This document shows positions 44,946 through 56,664 of a DNA stretch of 64,000 bases, piece by piece (position 1 is the first letter of the stretch; each line of letters begins with the position of its first letter). The position numbers were made by a program, and so were the translations under genes. The stretch comes from Stenopsyche tienmushanensis (lineage: Eukaryota > Arthropoda > Insecta > Trichoptera > Stenopsychidae): NCBI GenBank assembly GCA_008973525.1, contig WACJ01000285.1:1-64000 (forward strand), written 5' to 3'. The notes below the pieces were generated by a model. It was not told the DNA's origin. It was given only the letters and a program-made list of their open reading frames with translations, and did no database searches.

Positions 44946-45231
44946 AACACATACATGTATAAAAGAATCCTTTAAATAGAAAATAAATTAGAAACCTTGC
45001 GGAAAAAACAAAATAATCATCTCAGAGATGAAGACCAGCTTCTTGAATATGCAGACGGTTGCTTTACCTATACATATTCAAATATAATTATACACACACA
45101 CTACCAACAATAAGTTTGGAAACACCTAGCACCTATTTCATTCGTTCTTATTTTTAATGCTGAAATACTTTTTAGAAGATATAAATACAATTCAAACATA
45201 TCTACATAAAACAATCGAATATTGTGTTGTC

Positions 45232-45541
45232 CCGATTTCCCGACAAATTATTTATTTCCGTCGCTGCATATGAATATTTATATACTATAATACTTTGATT
45301 TGATTCGTAATTATATAACGGAGGAATACAAAAAATCTGAAACCCGTATCTATTATACTTCATATCGATATTCCCATTATTAGAGTCGAGGTGTAGTAAA
45401 TACATCACCGGTGGGGAAGGTTTAATATGACAATTTTAAATACATATATGTACTGTATATATATATATACATAGATTAGACAGTTACAGCCACTAGGCGT
45501 CGCCCAAGCTCGCCAATCAGTAGTTACGCCACTGTTTCAAA
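45232..45541 (-). repeat. Family C repeat copy
   Basis: From CCCGATTTCCCGACAAATTA through CATCACCGGTGGGGAAGG to GGCGTCGCCCAAGCTCGCC and AGTTACGCCACTG, which is the CAGTGGCGTAACT end. Probably the most complete 5' half of the family. Confidence 0.82.
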
Positions 45542-45672
45542 CACAGCCCAAAATTTACTACGGGTACTATGAATAACTACATTTTATTATCGGCCATTTT
45601 TGCGTATCAATTTGAATATAGAATTTGTGAACGTGTAGCGCTTCATAAAATCAAATTAAACAAATTCAATAA

Positions 45673-46047
45673 TTAAAATAGACTTATTTGTCTACAAAAA
45701 CATAAAATTTGGGCCGTCGATATGTAATGTGGGAGTAGGATTGAAAAACGCAGCCCCGATATCGTATCCTGTCCTTGTGAATACGCTCCCGAATGGATCC
45801 TCAGTCCGATTGTTATCGGCTCGTAGAAGAGGTTCACATAGGAAAGAGATAAGAGCAAAGAAATCACGTCTGTTGGTTCCAGGTCTTTATTATTCCACCA
45901 AGATAAGGACCACGGTATACGAGATCGGCAGAGCGATGTGAAGGTTTGTTCTATCCGCGGCCAAGACGATCGGTCGGATCCCAAAACGATGATTGACTCC
46001 ATGGCTCTCCCCACTGGATTGACCCACTCATCATTAATTTTTATCAA
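45673..46047 (-). other. Unexplained 124-codon frame
   Basis: MIKINDEWVNPVGRAMESII followed by a Ser-rich stretch. Between a family C copy and a family A LTR. No recognisable motif; G+C content is moderately raised. Probably a remnant of an unidentified repeat or a chance frame. Confidence 0.2.
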
Positions 46048-46482
46048 ATCCAGGAAATCAGGATGAACCTGGATCGAGATAATCGATCAGAAATACTAAT
46101 CAATATGTTATCAATATATACAAATACTATCAACACAATTTTGACTATTTAAATCGCTGTCATTTCTATACAATCATGTATGAGATGAATATTTGCGAAC
46201 AGGGTGGTATTTGTGAGGATGGCCTAAGATAGGGCTGCATCGATAATACGTCTCCAGACTATTTGGAGAATGCATGAGTTTCGCGTCAGATACAGAATAT
46301 TTCGAATTCTATGCATTTATATTAAACATTTTAACATTTGATTTCCATTAAATTTATGCAACCACCATAATATATGCATAAAATGACAATATATAGATGC
46401 ATTCGAAATATGAGTTCAAAAACTTTTTGGGTATATAATTGTATTTTTATTTATATTTCGAAAAAGTTTGTTATATTCATCA

Positions 46483-46798
46483 AGCGCACTGGTTCGCTCT
46501 TCTTTAGCATCATGATTTAACTAGACGGATAGATGATGGTCGGACAGACGTCTAACAGAAAGGCTTTCTTTTCTAGATAGCTCTTTATTTAATACGCGAG
46601 AGAAAGATCTAGCTGCGGGAAGGACGTCCTTCCGCACCCAAGGCTAACTGACGATTCTTCCCGACTCTCACCTCTTGTGCATCACCATCCAACCGGCAAC
46701 GATGCACGCGCAAGAAGCAATCGGTTGGTATTGCAAGCGCAATGTGTTCACAATGCCATGAGAGGATGGCGCTGTTAAAATAACACATTACGCCTAAA
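46483..46798 (-). mobile_element. Family A LTR, diverged
   Basis: CGCACTGGTTCGCTCTTC, GACAGACGTCTAACAGAAAG, TCTTTATTTAATACGCG, hairpin (CTGCGGGAAGGACGTCC with a broken 3' arm), CGGCAACGATGCACGCGC and GATGGCGCTGTTAAAATAAC. It abuts a family B repeat. Confidence 0.88.
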
Positions 46799-46811
46799 AA
46801 AAAATAATTAA

Positions 46812-46962
46812 AAAATGCATGCATCCGAATGCCGCAAAAAGCCCTAAAAGAGGACGGATTGGCCACAAGGTCTGTGTGTCCAACCGGTCCGCTTTTCGGA
46901 CCGCTGACATGACAAAAAGACTCCTCGCAATCGAACGCCATACCTGAACACAAAAACCTGGT
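46812..46962 (+). repeat. Family B fragment
   Basis: AAAAAGCCCTAAAAGAGGAC, CGGTCCGCTTTTCGGACCG, and CTCCTCGCAATCGAACGCC. It adjoins the U3 side of a family A LTR. Confidence 0.78.
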
Positions 46963-48334
46963 GGCAAAGCAAAGCAGATACTATATTTTTTGCTTACATG
47001 AGTGTCTATAGACAGACAGGCTTCTCATGAGTGGCTTTGCAAGCATCAATAAGACGGTCGATGTTTTACAGCTAATTAAAAATATAATAAGACGCGCTCG
47101 GATATTGAAAATCACTGTGGTTCATGAATAATGAAAAGGTTTAATGGATAAAGCCCTGAAAGCACAAGACAAAGGAGATCAATCCATCATATCGATGGTG
47201 TGTTGTGCATTTTCAAACATAAACTTGTTGATATTCGATTAAATAGCTTTCGCGGATGACTTTGAGTGAATTATTTTTCCAGAACGTATAATATTTTTTT
47301 AATGGCACTGTTCATCTGCAGCATGGCCGTAATTCAATTACCTACTTTTCACAATTGGTCCTAGGAACTATTTCGATTTTCAGATTTCCGTTTCTGTTCG
47401 ATTCGCGGAAAATTGAATCTGTCCAAAACAATTTCGCCGTTTTGTATCCGCGAAAAGTGTTTTGAAACGAGTAATTTTGCATGGCCAAATTCACCAACGT
47501 GGACTTAATGCAATTATGCCATTTAAAAATGCTGCATAAATTCCCGTCAGGGATGAAATTCCACTTTAACGTTTTCAGACAATAAGTTAAGTTGTTTCCG
47601 CAGGCTAACTTTGACATAAAACGTGAATGGTGTTTTTTATCCAATTAAGTCCGTTTTTTTAACAAATTACCTAACTGTACAGAGGTGTTAAATTTTTCTA
47701 CAAATGCAATTATCGAATTTCGATGACAAAATAATCCGCACTGAAATAAACACCAACGACCGCAGCCAATTACTATGGGCGTTTATTAGATTTGTATAAT
47801 AAATATTTCGGAATAAATCTGTCAATTTCCAATTAATTTATAAATCCACTTTACAAAGAGAAATCTTCCCTACATTTCTTCTTATTAACACATTCCAGCC
47901 GGGCTACTCATTGTCTTCGCTTGACACAGGGCGTATTTGTGAACGTTTGTAAAAAAAACTCAATATTAAAAATTGCTCTAAATTTTTTTTCTCACATGAC
48001 CCTATCATGTTTTAATGTCAGGGTTGTCGAAATAGATTTTTTTTTCAACCAAATTTTCACCTTTAAATCATCATAAAATTTTAATCCGTGGACGTAACAC
48101 GCAATAATTGTTTTTGTAGTCCAAAGTCACATAAAATCAAATTCTAAATTATTTAATCGAAAAACTAACAAATATTTTGAATTTAGTTTAGTTATATTTT
48201 TTTTCTATATTATACCCTTTCCAACGATATGCTACATATCATACAAATCATTCAATAGGTCGTTGCAATTGAATAGGTACCAGTTTACCAGGTACCAGCA
48301 GGGTCAGGGTTAAAAAATATTTTATATACGCTTC
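46963..48334. other. Intergenic, nothing recognised
   Basis: A 100-codon minus-strand frame (47342-47644, MDKKHHSRFMSKLACGNNLT...) has no recognised motif. GTCAGGGTTGTCG at 48018 echoes family G. Confidence 0.4.
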
Positions 48335-48455
48335 CTATTCCGTGAATTGCACGGTCCCTAGACCTGACACCATTGGATTTTTTTGCCAGGAGACGTGCCC
48401 TATTCCGCTGCTCGCACGGTCTCCAGACCTGACACCACTAAATTTCTTTGGGAGG
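48335..48455 (+). repeat. 65-bp minisatellite, two units
   Basis: CCCTAGACCTGACACCATTG and CTCCAGACCTGACACCACTA units separated by GCCCTATTCCGCTGCTCGCA. Interrupted at 48455 by R1-like sequence; a further partial unit resumes at 48905. Confidence 0.8.
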
Positions 48456-48904
48456 GGAATCTTCGCACCCGTGGAATTCCACGAGTGGACTTTAGCAAGC
48501 ACAAGACACCCTTGTGGGTAGTGTGGAGATTTTTACCCACTAAACCCCTACCTCTGGTCTCCTTTGTCCCTCCGGTATATTCTTCGGAGGGGACAGGTCT
48601 CTGCTGTCACCCCGGCTACCGTTAAGTATTACCTGGTAGTGACGGCTGTGTGTCCCTTCTGGGCTCCTTCTATGTATGCACACTGTTCAGCGTGCATCTC
48701 CTTGTATTGGGTGTCCTACTCTTCAGGGTTAGGATGAGGACGTCGCCGGGGGCCGACGTCTTAGTCGCTCGGCATCCTCTTTCTGTGTTATGATGCGTAT
48801 CCGCATTACGCATTCCATGTCCTAGCATTGGTCAGCATCGTAAGAACCATGCTGCTAAGGGAGATTGTAACTTGTAGTTGTTCCCCCAGCGCGTCCCTTT
48901 TCGT
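48456..48904 (-). pseudogene. R1-like LINE 3' end
   Basis: On the minus strand, MLTNARTWNA and, after a frameshift, TQKEDAERLRRRPPATSSS resemble the last residues of R1-clade ORF2. They are followed by an untranslated region with AGGGGTTTAGTGGGTAAAAA and GGAATTCCACGGGTGCGAAG, a style I recognise from R1-type 3' regions. It is much more G+C-rich than its surroundings and sits within the transposase-derived minisatellite. Assignment is from memory of the family. Confidence 0.55.
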
Positions 48905-48960
48905 GCTCCAGGCAGATTTATTTGCCTGGGAACATCCCTTTTTCGTGGATCATTATCGCA
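48905..48960 (+). repeat. 65-bp minisatellite, partial unit
   Basis: GATTTATTTGCCTGGGAACA and TCCCTTTTTCGTGGATCATT match the second half of a unit. Confidence 0.6.
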
Positions 48961-49454
48961 TGAGCTAAGTGTGTGGTGCTATATTCAAGTGTAGACGATT
49001 TCCATAGGATACTTCAAACAAAACAATGTTTAATGTAGTGATTTTCTATTGCCTTCTACATATGCATAAGTTAATATAGAATGACTTGAATATGAATATC
49101 ACGTAAGAGAGAAATCATGAATGGGTAACGAATTGATAATTATTTATCTATGATATTTTAATCATGGTTTCTAATTCAGTCACAGAAGCACAACAAGCAC
49201 ATAATATTTAAAAACAAATATTATACCTTGCTTAATTTATTATGTATCCAGACATCTCGTCGCTGATTAATAAATACATTCAATGCATTGTTTTATCACT
49301 TTAAACTTTTTTCTTCGTCATTTTAGATCATTTCACCGCAATTTCTTAAAAAATATGTTATAATATATAATATAAAATATGGTATAAATGTGTTATAACA
49401 ATAGTTAATATTCTGAATGTTCTTAAATTAATGTATCTATCTAAATTATATGAA

Positions 49455-50135
49455 CACTCAAACCTCTTTTTGTGCGATTTTTTTTTGTGTGATTTTTTTT
49501 GTGCAATTTTTTTTTGTGAAATTTTTTTTTGTGCGATTTTTTTTGTGCGATTTTTTTTGGGCGATTTTTTTTTGTGCGATTTTTTTTGTGCAATTTTTTT
49601 TGTGCGATTTTTTTTTGTGCGATTTTTTTGTGCTTTTTTGAAGTTATGCGATTTTTTTTGTGCGATTTTTTTTTGTGCGATTTTATTTGTGCTTTTTTGA
49701 AGTTATGCGATTTTTTTAAAGTTTTTTTTTCAATTTCATAAGGAGTACGTATCATCGAAATTTGGAAAAAATATAATTAGGAACTGTGTAAATCATATTG
49801 CATCTACTATCGCTGAATTACAACCACGGCCCTTTATTCTGGTTTAGATTTTTGAAAAAATTGATTTCGTGTTTTTTGTATTTATTCCAATGTTTTGACT
49901 TTTAAAAATACACATGACCAAAAAAAGTTTTTTTTCTAATAACTTTGTTTTCCTGTTTTTGATCAACTTTTTTAATGCAATTTTGGATATATTTTATATA
50001 GCTCTTTCAAAGTTATGCAGTTTTTAAAATCCATGGGACGCATCTTCACTTTTTTAATGTAAGTCATAGCATTTTTGTGCGATTTCTTTTTGTGCGATTT
50101 TCCGTGCAACGCATCTACCGCACAAAAAAAGGCTT
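49455..50135 (+). repeat. Family D repeat with internal tandem expansion
   Basis: Same block order as the 40.7-kb copy, but the first GTGCGATTT motif is amplified into a long array (49462-49717). Continues with ACTGTGTAAATCATATTGCA and CATCTACCGCACAAAAAAAG. Confidence 0.82.
49462..49717 (+). repeat. Tandem array of a 13-15-bp T-rich unit
   Basis: About 17 units of GTGCGATTTTTTTT with variants GTGCAA, GTGTGA, GTGAAA and GGGCGA, and two copies of GTGCTTTTTTGAAGTTATGC near the end. Apparent Phe/Cys-rich or Lys-rich frames here are translations of the repeat, not genes. Confidence 0.92.
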
Positions 50136-51049
50136 AAATGGATATGATATTCAGAAAAAATATTCGTTATATTGTGACAACCCTGAACAAGAATAGTTCA
50201 AAGAACGTAGACGATCCCGCAGGGCAGCATCTGGTATACATGCATATGCTAGGATACAAAACTCACCTTTACACAATAAAATATATAAGTCGAACATCTT
50301 TTTAGGAGTGTCAATAGAAAAAGATGATCAATAGAAAAGAATTTAAAAGAGGGAAGAATTAAGAATTATAAAATAGAGAATTAAAAAACCTGACTAAGTA
50401 TACATTATGAAAATTAAAATTATAATAAAAGAGAGACAGATATATTATTTGAAATTTCATATTATTTGCGCGCAAATATGACGGTTCAAAAGCGAATATG
50501 CGGATTGATAATTCTGCATGCGAATTAATTCTATAATTTTGCATGTGGGATTTTTAATGAGTCCACCCCTCATTTGATTGCGCCATTCACAATTAACATA
50601 TCGCTTTCTATTACATCCCTGTTGTATTGCGTTTTCCGCAATAAATGATCAAAGCCTTTAGTTTTGGAAATTCAAAGATAATCGTATCCCGGTCATAGCC
50701 CGTCGCGCATTTGGCACCCGGTTGATACGAGCCTCTCTTTGAGTGCGAAAATTCAATAACGCTGACCATATTCATTGTTCAATATTTCGCGAGCAATATT
50801 GCGTCGGTCGTCTCGAAACGTTTCATCAATGGTGATTTTGGTGGCCTTTGAAATTTCGCGATGAAACTCCTTTTTTTTCATACCTGAAATAATACGGGAC
50901 TCAAATGAAAACTCTGCCATGCTTGCGAGGAATATTAAAAGTCAATACGAGTGTATCAAGTATGATACAATATAGCTCCACAGATACGTAATTCTCTTTA
51001 AAAAATATTAAATTTGATATATTTTGATGTTATGAACTCTTTTGGGCAT
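50136..51049. other. Intergenic, nothing recognised
   Basis: 50640-50880 is richer in G+C and may be unique sequence; no frame is credible. Confidence 0.45.
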
Positions 51050-51333
51050 GAAGCGTAAACGATTTACCATCACCACGTAGTAGCGCTGTTAATCTGAGCA
51101 GATTTAATTCGCCAGCTTAACAACGACATCTTCCGTCTCTCTTCAGATGCAATGTGTTATTTTAACAGCGCCATCTCTTGTGGCCCTACGAAGACATTGC
51201 ACCTTCATACCAAAGGATCGTTTCTTACGCGTGAACTGTTGCCGGTTGGGTAGTGGCGCACAGGAGGTGGGAATCGTGTGAGTCATCGGTTAGCCTTGAC
51301 TGCGGGAAGTCGTCCTTCCGCCTCAACATTACA
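51050..51333 (+). mobile_element. Family A LTR with internal deletion and both ends close to complete
   Basis: GCGTAAACGATTTACCATCA, AGCGCTGTTAATCTGAGCAG and the other U3 blocks to the hairpin, which joins directly to the terminal CGCCTCAACATTACA. The CT tract, polyadenylation signal and most of U5 are gone. Confidence 0.9.
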
Positions 51334-51889
51334 GGCCCATTATTTACAGGCAATATTTATAGGCACAAAATATCGCTCATAATCCTCACGAATTTTGAAG
51401 AGCGAACAGAAATGAATTAATATTTCATGATGAATAGTTGTTAATAATATTCTATCAATTATTTGCTACTATTATATACAAAATTAAATTTATTTTCAGT
51501 AAAATAAAGTCTACATGTTTAACTTCATTTCACGATTCAAATGTCTCAAGTTAATAGCACATTACAATATTCCAAACATAGTCCGATAGTAGTAGCAATT
51601 ACAATCTTCAAGCCAAGTTAGCTTTGTACGCCGGATGAACACTAGCACGTCTAGCGCTAATGCAGCACATGTCGCCAGCTTCTCAAATGCATGATTAAAA
51701 CAATAATTATCGCAGATCTTATTTTATATTGAGCCAAGTCTAAAAGTCACCATAAATTTCAACATCCTGATTTGCGTTAATTGACAATTTTTTATGCTAA
51801 AATTTTATAACGTATCACAACAATATATGTATATGTTTTTACATGGTTTTTCATAGCGTATATATGTTTTTAAAAATGTGATCGCCAGC
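51334..51889. other. AT-rich stretch before the tRNA-derived repeat
   Basis: Nothing recognised. Confidence 0.5.
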
Positions 51890-51967
51890 CACACCTACAG
51901 TAGATTTGAACCCAAGATAATTGAATTTCAAGTCCAATCGCTTAATCATGGGATTAACACACATGAT
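51890..51967 (-). repeat. tRNA-Ser(UGA)-derived repeat or pseudogene
   Basis: The minus strand reads GATTAAGCGATTGGACTTGA then AATTCAATTATCTTGGGTTC and AAATC. The anticodon stem-loop with UGA, the preceding GCGATTGGA and the T-arm GGTTCAAATC are as in tRNA-Ser. The D-arm and acceptor stem are too degenerate for a working tRNA. A tRNA-derived SINE head is the most likely source. Confidence 0.6.
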
Positions 51968-52045
51968 AACGACCCGACCACACATGAAAATCAAACTTGT
52001 ATCGTACATATCGAAACAAGTTTGATTATAAGGTCAGATATTTGT

Positions 52046-52260
52046 TAGTTAGTCTGAACAGATTTAATTCCCCAGATTAACAGCGACATCTTCCATCTCT
52101 CTTCGGGTGCAATGTGTTATTTTAACAGCGCCATCTCTTGTGGCCCTGCGGAGACATTGCACCTGCATACCTACCGATCGCTTCTTGCGCGTGCATCGTT
52201 GCGCGTGAGTCGTCAATTAGCCTTGGCTGCGGGAAGACGTCCCTCCCGGCTGCGGCAGGG
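52046..52260 (+). mobile_element. Family A LTR fragment
   Basis: CTGAACAGATTTAATTCCCC through GCGCCATCTCTTGTGGCCC and TTCTTGCGCGTGCATCGTTG to the hairpin, which is altered (CCCGGCTGCGGCAG). About 40 bp before the hairpin is deleted. Confidence 0.88.
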
Positions 52261-52321
52261 AAACCTACCTATTTAAAACGTGCGTCTTTAAAAAGTGGGA
52301 CTTGGGGGTTATTCATTTTTA

Positions 52322-52657
52322 GAATAAGATGTTTGGCACAAGGACCGACAATTTTTTTAAAGATAAAGGGGGGGGGGTTAAAATTATGAAAAAAAACTCA
52401 AAATTTCACCATTAAAGACACCAATGGATTTTTTTTGTCTAGGTACCTGATTTGTTTAGATCAAAAATATATTGCAAAATATAAAAAAACAGTTATTTCT
52501 TGCTATTATAACAACAGACTAAGAAGTCAGTAACGATTTAAAGGTGAAATTTTGGGTATTTTTTTTGAAATGTTGAAAAAAATAAATAAATTTCAACAAT
52601 CCTGACATTTGGAACATAGGGTCTATGTGTGAAACGTAGCAAAGGATACGCCTAATA
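52322..52657. repeat. Family G MITE, degenerate
   Basis: Left part TTTGGCACAAGGACCGACAA; right part GGGTCTATGTGTGAAACGTA and GCAAAGGATACGCC. A G-run (52369-52378) interrupts it. Its right side stops 18 bp before the mariner at 52676. Confidence 0.6.
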
Positions 52658-52675
52658 ATTTTATTTTAATATTTA

Positions 52676-53322
52676 TTAGGGTGTCCCATAAGTTTCTTTC
52701 GTTTTCATATTCAGAAATAAATAAACAATAATCATTTTTTGAATTAAAATTTTTACCACGTAATTTTTCAATGGAAGAAATAAATAATAATCTGAAGAGG
52801 CAATGTTCGGAGGTCTGGTGTTATCTTGATGAAAAACAACGCCTCGTCTGTTCGCTAATTCTGGCCTTTTTCTGGCAATTGCATCCTTTAGATTGTCTAT
52901 TTGGAAACAATATTTTGTTGAATTGATTGTTTCTGCTTGTTGAAGTAGCTCATAATAAACTACCCCCTTCCAGTCTCATCAAATGCATAGCAAAACTTTT
53001 TTTGGGTGTAGGTCAGGTTTAGCTACAGTTAAAGCTTCTGTACCCTTGGTCCAAGACCGTTTAAGTTGGATATTCTCATAGAGTATCCAACATTCATCTC
53101 CAGTGATGAGTCTATTCAAAAAATGTAGGCTATTATGTCGTTGGAGAAGAAGATCGCATGTTGAAATACGCTGAAGTTTATTTGAGTCAGTCAGTTGATG
53201 AGGAAGCCACACATCTGAACGATTGTTGTAGCCCAATTTTGTCAGATGATTATCGACGGATGTTCGTTAACTTGTTAGCTATTTCTGTGTTCATTTGCGA
53301 AAGAAACTTATGGGCAACCTAA
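52676..53322 (-). mobile_element. Mariner deletion derivative with TA duplication
   Basis: 647 bp bounded by TTAGGGTGTCCCATAAGTTT and, read inward from the right, TTAGGTTGCCCATAAGTTTC, flanked by TA on both sides. The minus-strand remnant (52979-53236) reads NRSDVWLPHQLT, GDECWILYENIQLKRSW and LHPKKVLLCI, the region of the first catalytic aspartate. About half of a full mariner is missing. Confidence 0.9.
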
Positions 53323-53560
53323 TAAATTTAATTAAATCTTAATTAATACAGGTTAATGTATTTCTTTTCAATTTAGAAAATGGCTTGGCAAAATTAAGCG
53401 ATGTTTAAATATATGTATTCACATTTCGCAAATGAAATATTCGTTTGATAAATTTTCACCGACGACAAGTCCTTTGTTGGTCGCGAGAAGGAAGGCTAAA
53501 AGTTTTCATTTTAAAAATATGAATTTGTGTTTTACGCCAAGGGTGCTGACTGTGTAATTA

Positions 53561-53852
53561 TCATTTGAAAACGTGTTTCCTACATTTGGCCCAACAATGG
53601 GGAGCATTCAACTTGTTTTTTAATGTAGATTTTTGCTGTGTCGACGATGGTTCCGGTTGCGAACTGGGCCCTATTCCCTCGGCAGGTACGGCAGGAGCCT
53701 CCACCAGGACTCCCCCGTAGGCGGTGGTGCAAGTGGAGGATGGGGTGGTGAGCAGCAAGTGGTCGAGAGCCTCTCAGCACGTGGCTTGTAATAAGGGCAA
53801 CTTGTTTTACGGTGGCGCATGCAGAACCGGATGTGGCAGCTTTGTTCCCCAA
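53561..53852 (-). other. Unexplained G+C-rich segment with open frames
   Basis: About 290 bp of raised G+C with overlapping minus-strand frames (MGNKAATSGSACATVKQVAL...). Sharp edges against AT-rich flanks suggest an inserted repeat piece. Not identified. Confidence 0.3.
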
Positions 53853-54274
53853 TCTCTACAAAGGAGCAAACATCACACTAATACCCATTGTTTCAAATAA
53901 CCAACCCTACCGGTTCCCGTGGTGACGTCTTAAAATATCTTCACTCTAATTCCGCCATTATTTTATTCCACTGCAAAGCCCATCTACCATTACGTTCGCG
54001 GATTCAAAATAATATATTCAAAAACGTATCGTCCTACCGTTTTCTTTGGCTTGAAAATAAATATTAATTTGCAGTACGAAATATATATAAAAACTAATTT
54101 TTATCGATCGAAATCGATAGAATTTAAAGAAAACAATGAGCGCTCCCATCTACTAATTGTGTTTTTTAAATTATCCCATAGGGATAATTATAATTCAAAC
54201 ATTTACATGTATAATATAATATATTAATTCATTTTTGTATATAATGGGCGTTTTTACGGAAACACCGGAAATTA
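53853..54274. other. AT-rich stretch, nothing recognised
   Basis: Short inverted TCGATCGAAATCGATAGA at 54105-54121 only. Confidence 0.5.
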
Positions 54275-54862
54275 ATTTTTTTGTGCGATTTCGAAGTTAT
54301 GCGATTTTTTTTAAAGCATTTTTTATATTTCATAAAAAGTACGTATCCAGATATTTTGGAAAAAATAAGAAATAAATCATCAACGCTAACCGAAATCTGG
54401 AATAAATACATAATTTGATACTGTGTAAATCATATTGCATTTGCTATCGCTGAATTACGATCACAGCCTTTATTCTGGTTTAGATTTTTGAAAAAAATTA
54501 TATCGTTTTTTTTTGCATTTATCCAATATTTCGACTTTTAAAAATACGTCCTCCAAAGGAATTTCCAAAATTCCAGCTACTTATAGAGTTATTGCTATTT
54601 TAGTGAAGCGGCAACTTGGCCAGTCGTACCATAGTAAAATCTTTTAACGCGTTTTTCTCGAAATGGTAGACTTATGTTATTTTTTAATTGCCTTATTGTT
54701 TTCCTGTATTTTTATTATTTTTTTTGTGCGATTTTGGATATATTTTATATGTCTGTTTCAAAGTTATGCGGTTTTTAAAATCTAAGGAACGCATCTTTAC
54801 TTTTTCTGTATGTCATAGGTTTTTTTATGCGAATTTCTGCTGAACGCACTAATCGCGAAAAA
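54275..54862 (+). repeat. Family D repeat
   Basis: TTTTTTGTGCGATTTCGAAG, ATTTCATAAAAAGTACGTAT, CTGTGTAAATCATATTGCAT, TTTATTCTGGTTTAGATTTT and CTGAACGCACTAATCGC follow the family order. Longest unexpanded copy. Confidence 0.8.
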
Positions 54863-56362
54863 TTAATAAAAAGTTTTTAATGCGCCAAAAATATTCATCA
54901 TATAGTTTTACGAAATTATTGCTAGGTAGCGTGCGGCGAAAATAATGGATTTATTTCGGATGGACCTGATACATTCATATGGTTTGAATTTTCAACGATA
55001 AATTCCTGGTTGCAAAATTCAATACTTAAAATATTTGATTAAAATAATCCATTGTGTATGCATCTGAATCAAATGGAATCCTACTAATTTTTATTTTGTG
55101 GGAATCAATATTCAAAGGTATTTTTAATAACGCTGTGTCCATATTTAAAATATGCGCCCATACCAAAGTTGAAAATTCCAAAAGTATTTATTTATTGTCA
55201 CGAATATTGCGGTATTCGTTTGTAAAATTCGTGTTTCGGCGTGTGTAGTTTAAGAATAAAATATCACACGCATAAGCTTGATAAAAAACACGACTATTAA
55301 CATTTTCCTTACTCTGCTAAGAATACCTCCCGATGATATGTATTTGGTACACCACTCTTACTTTAATTGATAGGTTGAAATGGGACAATTTTTGTAAGGT
55401 TATTAAATTGTACGAAATACATCACCGGTAGGGAAAGGCTTAAGCAATTAAAATCTTAAACAGTATGGTGGCTTTTAAAATCTAAATTGAACCAAAAATA
55501 TTTTTAAAAAAATCTTAGATCATGTAAAATTGTTGCGTCCAAATCAGGGTGTAAATCTGGTTGTGGACCCTAATAACAATTTTTGAAACCTAAATATTTG
55601 TACATACCAGCATTAAATTAAAATCTACAAAGCTGTATTTTTATCTACAAATAGTTTACGTTGATGATTGTTGAATAAACGTCGTCTACTTTCGATATAA
55701 GATGACTACGGTTTAGGTAGACGTGTCTAAATTTGTAGCTCATGAACATGATTGAAGTTTCAAGTATGTTTATAATATATCACCTAATTGTGTTTAATCT
55801 TAATTAAATAATATTGATGTGGTGATTTATTGCAATTCTATTAAATTTGTACAAGTAAAAAAGTATATGTTGATAATAAATAACAATTTTAATTAATATT
55901 CCAAAAGGATTTCAATAAAAATATTTCTCGCTCTGTATGGTTTCAAAAATTTGATTCCAGTCCGTTTTTTAAAAAAGTTTAATGACCACTGGCCTACGCC
56001 ACCCTGAATTTAGCTCAAAAGAAATTTCTTCGAATGTTTGATATCAGTGGCACTCGAGCGATTCTATAGACAGAAGTGTTTTCTTAAAAACACCGGCGAA
56101 GATTTTATCCGTCTCTCAAATTTAAGTTGGGGGTCCAATTGAGTGAAAATGTGCTGGTTAAGCCTTAATTTTTTATGCACAATTTTAACTCGCTTCTTCG
56201 ATAAGGGAAGAGCAAAATGAATCGCTTGAAAAATCTCTATAAATCCAACCATCATTAATACATTTATTTTAATCCTTGTAACGAAGTATCTATGTATCTG
56301 AACGAATTTGTATCAAAACGTGTTAAAAAAAACTCTCTGATGACTCCGCCGCCCCATTTGTT
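54863..56362. other. AT-rich intergenic with one MITE
   Basis: Apart from the MITE at 55327-55433 nothing is recognised. Frames of about 60 codons at 55054 and 56064 lack motifs. Confidence 0.5.
55327..55433 (-). mobile_element. Short palindromic MITE sharing family C ends
   Basis: 107 bp with imperfect inverted ends CGATGATATGTATTTGGTAC and, inward from the right, CCTACCGGTGATGTATTTCG. Confidence 0.72.
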
Positions 56363-56581
56363 CGTATGGATGGTCGCGCTAGCGCACGGGTCCGTTCTTC
56401 TATCGGACCGTGATGCTGCTGGACGAATGGATGGGAATAGGCGGGTTTCGAATAGAAAGACTATCTTCTCTAAATAACTATTTATTCCACACGAGAGAGA
56501 GAGAAAGAGAAAGAAAGATCTGGCTGCATGAAGGACGACCTCCCGCAGTCAAGGCTACCCGATGACTCTCCCGACTCTTAG
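56363..56581 (-). mobile_element. Family A LTR, U5 to hairpin
   Basis: GATGGTCGCGCTAGCGCACG, GGCGGGTTTCGAATAGAAAG, ACTATTTATTCCACACGAG, a GA-rich expansion (GAGAGAGAGAAAGAGAAAGA), hairpin and ACTCTCCCGACTCTTA. U3 is missing. Confidence 0.9.
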
Positions 56582-56664
56582 CCATTTTACTATACATAAA
56601 TCAACACTGATTTACTCTGTCCGTTTTTATAATATATACTAAATCTAATCCCTATATTGGGCCT

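Noticed and set aside
49431..49755. Open frames of 63-104 codons rich in Phe/Cys/Ala (plus) or Lys/His (minus)
   Set aside because: They are translations of the T8-GTGCGA tandem array in several phases, not genes.
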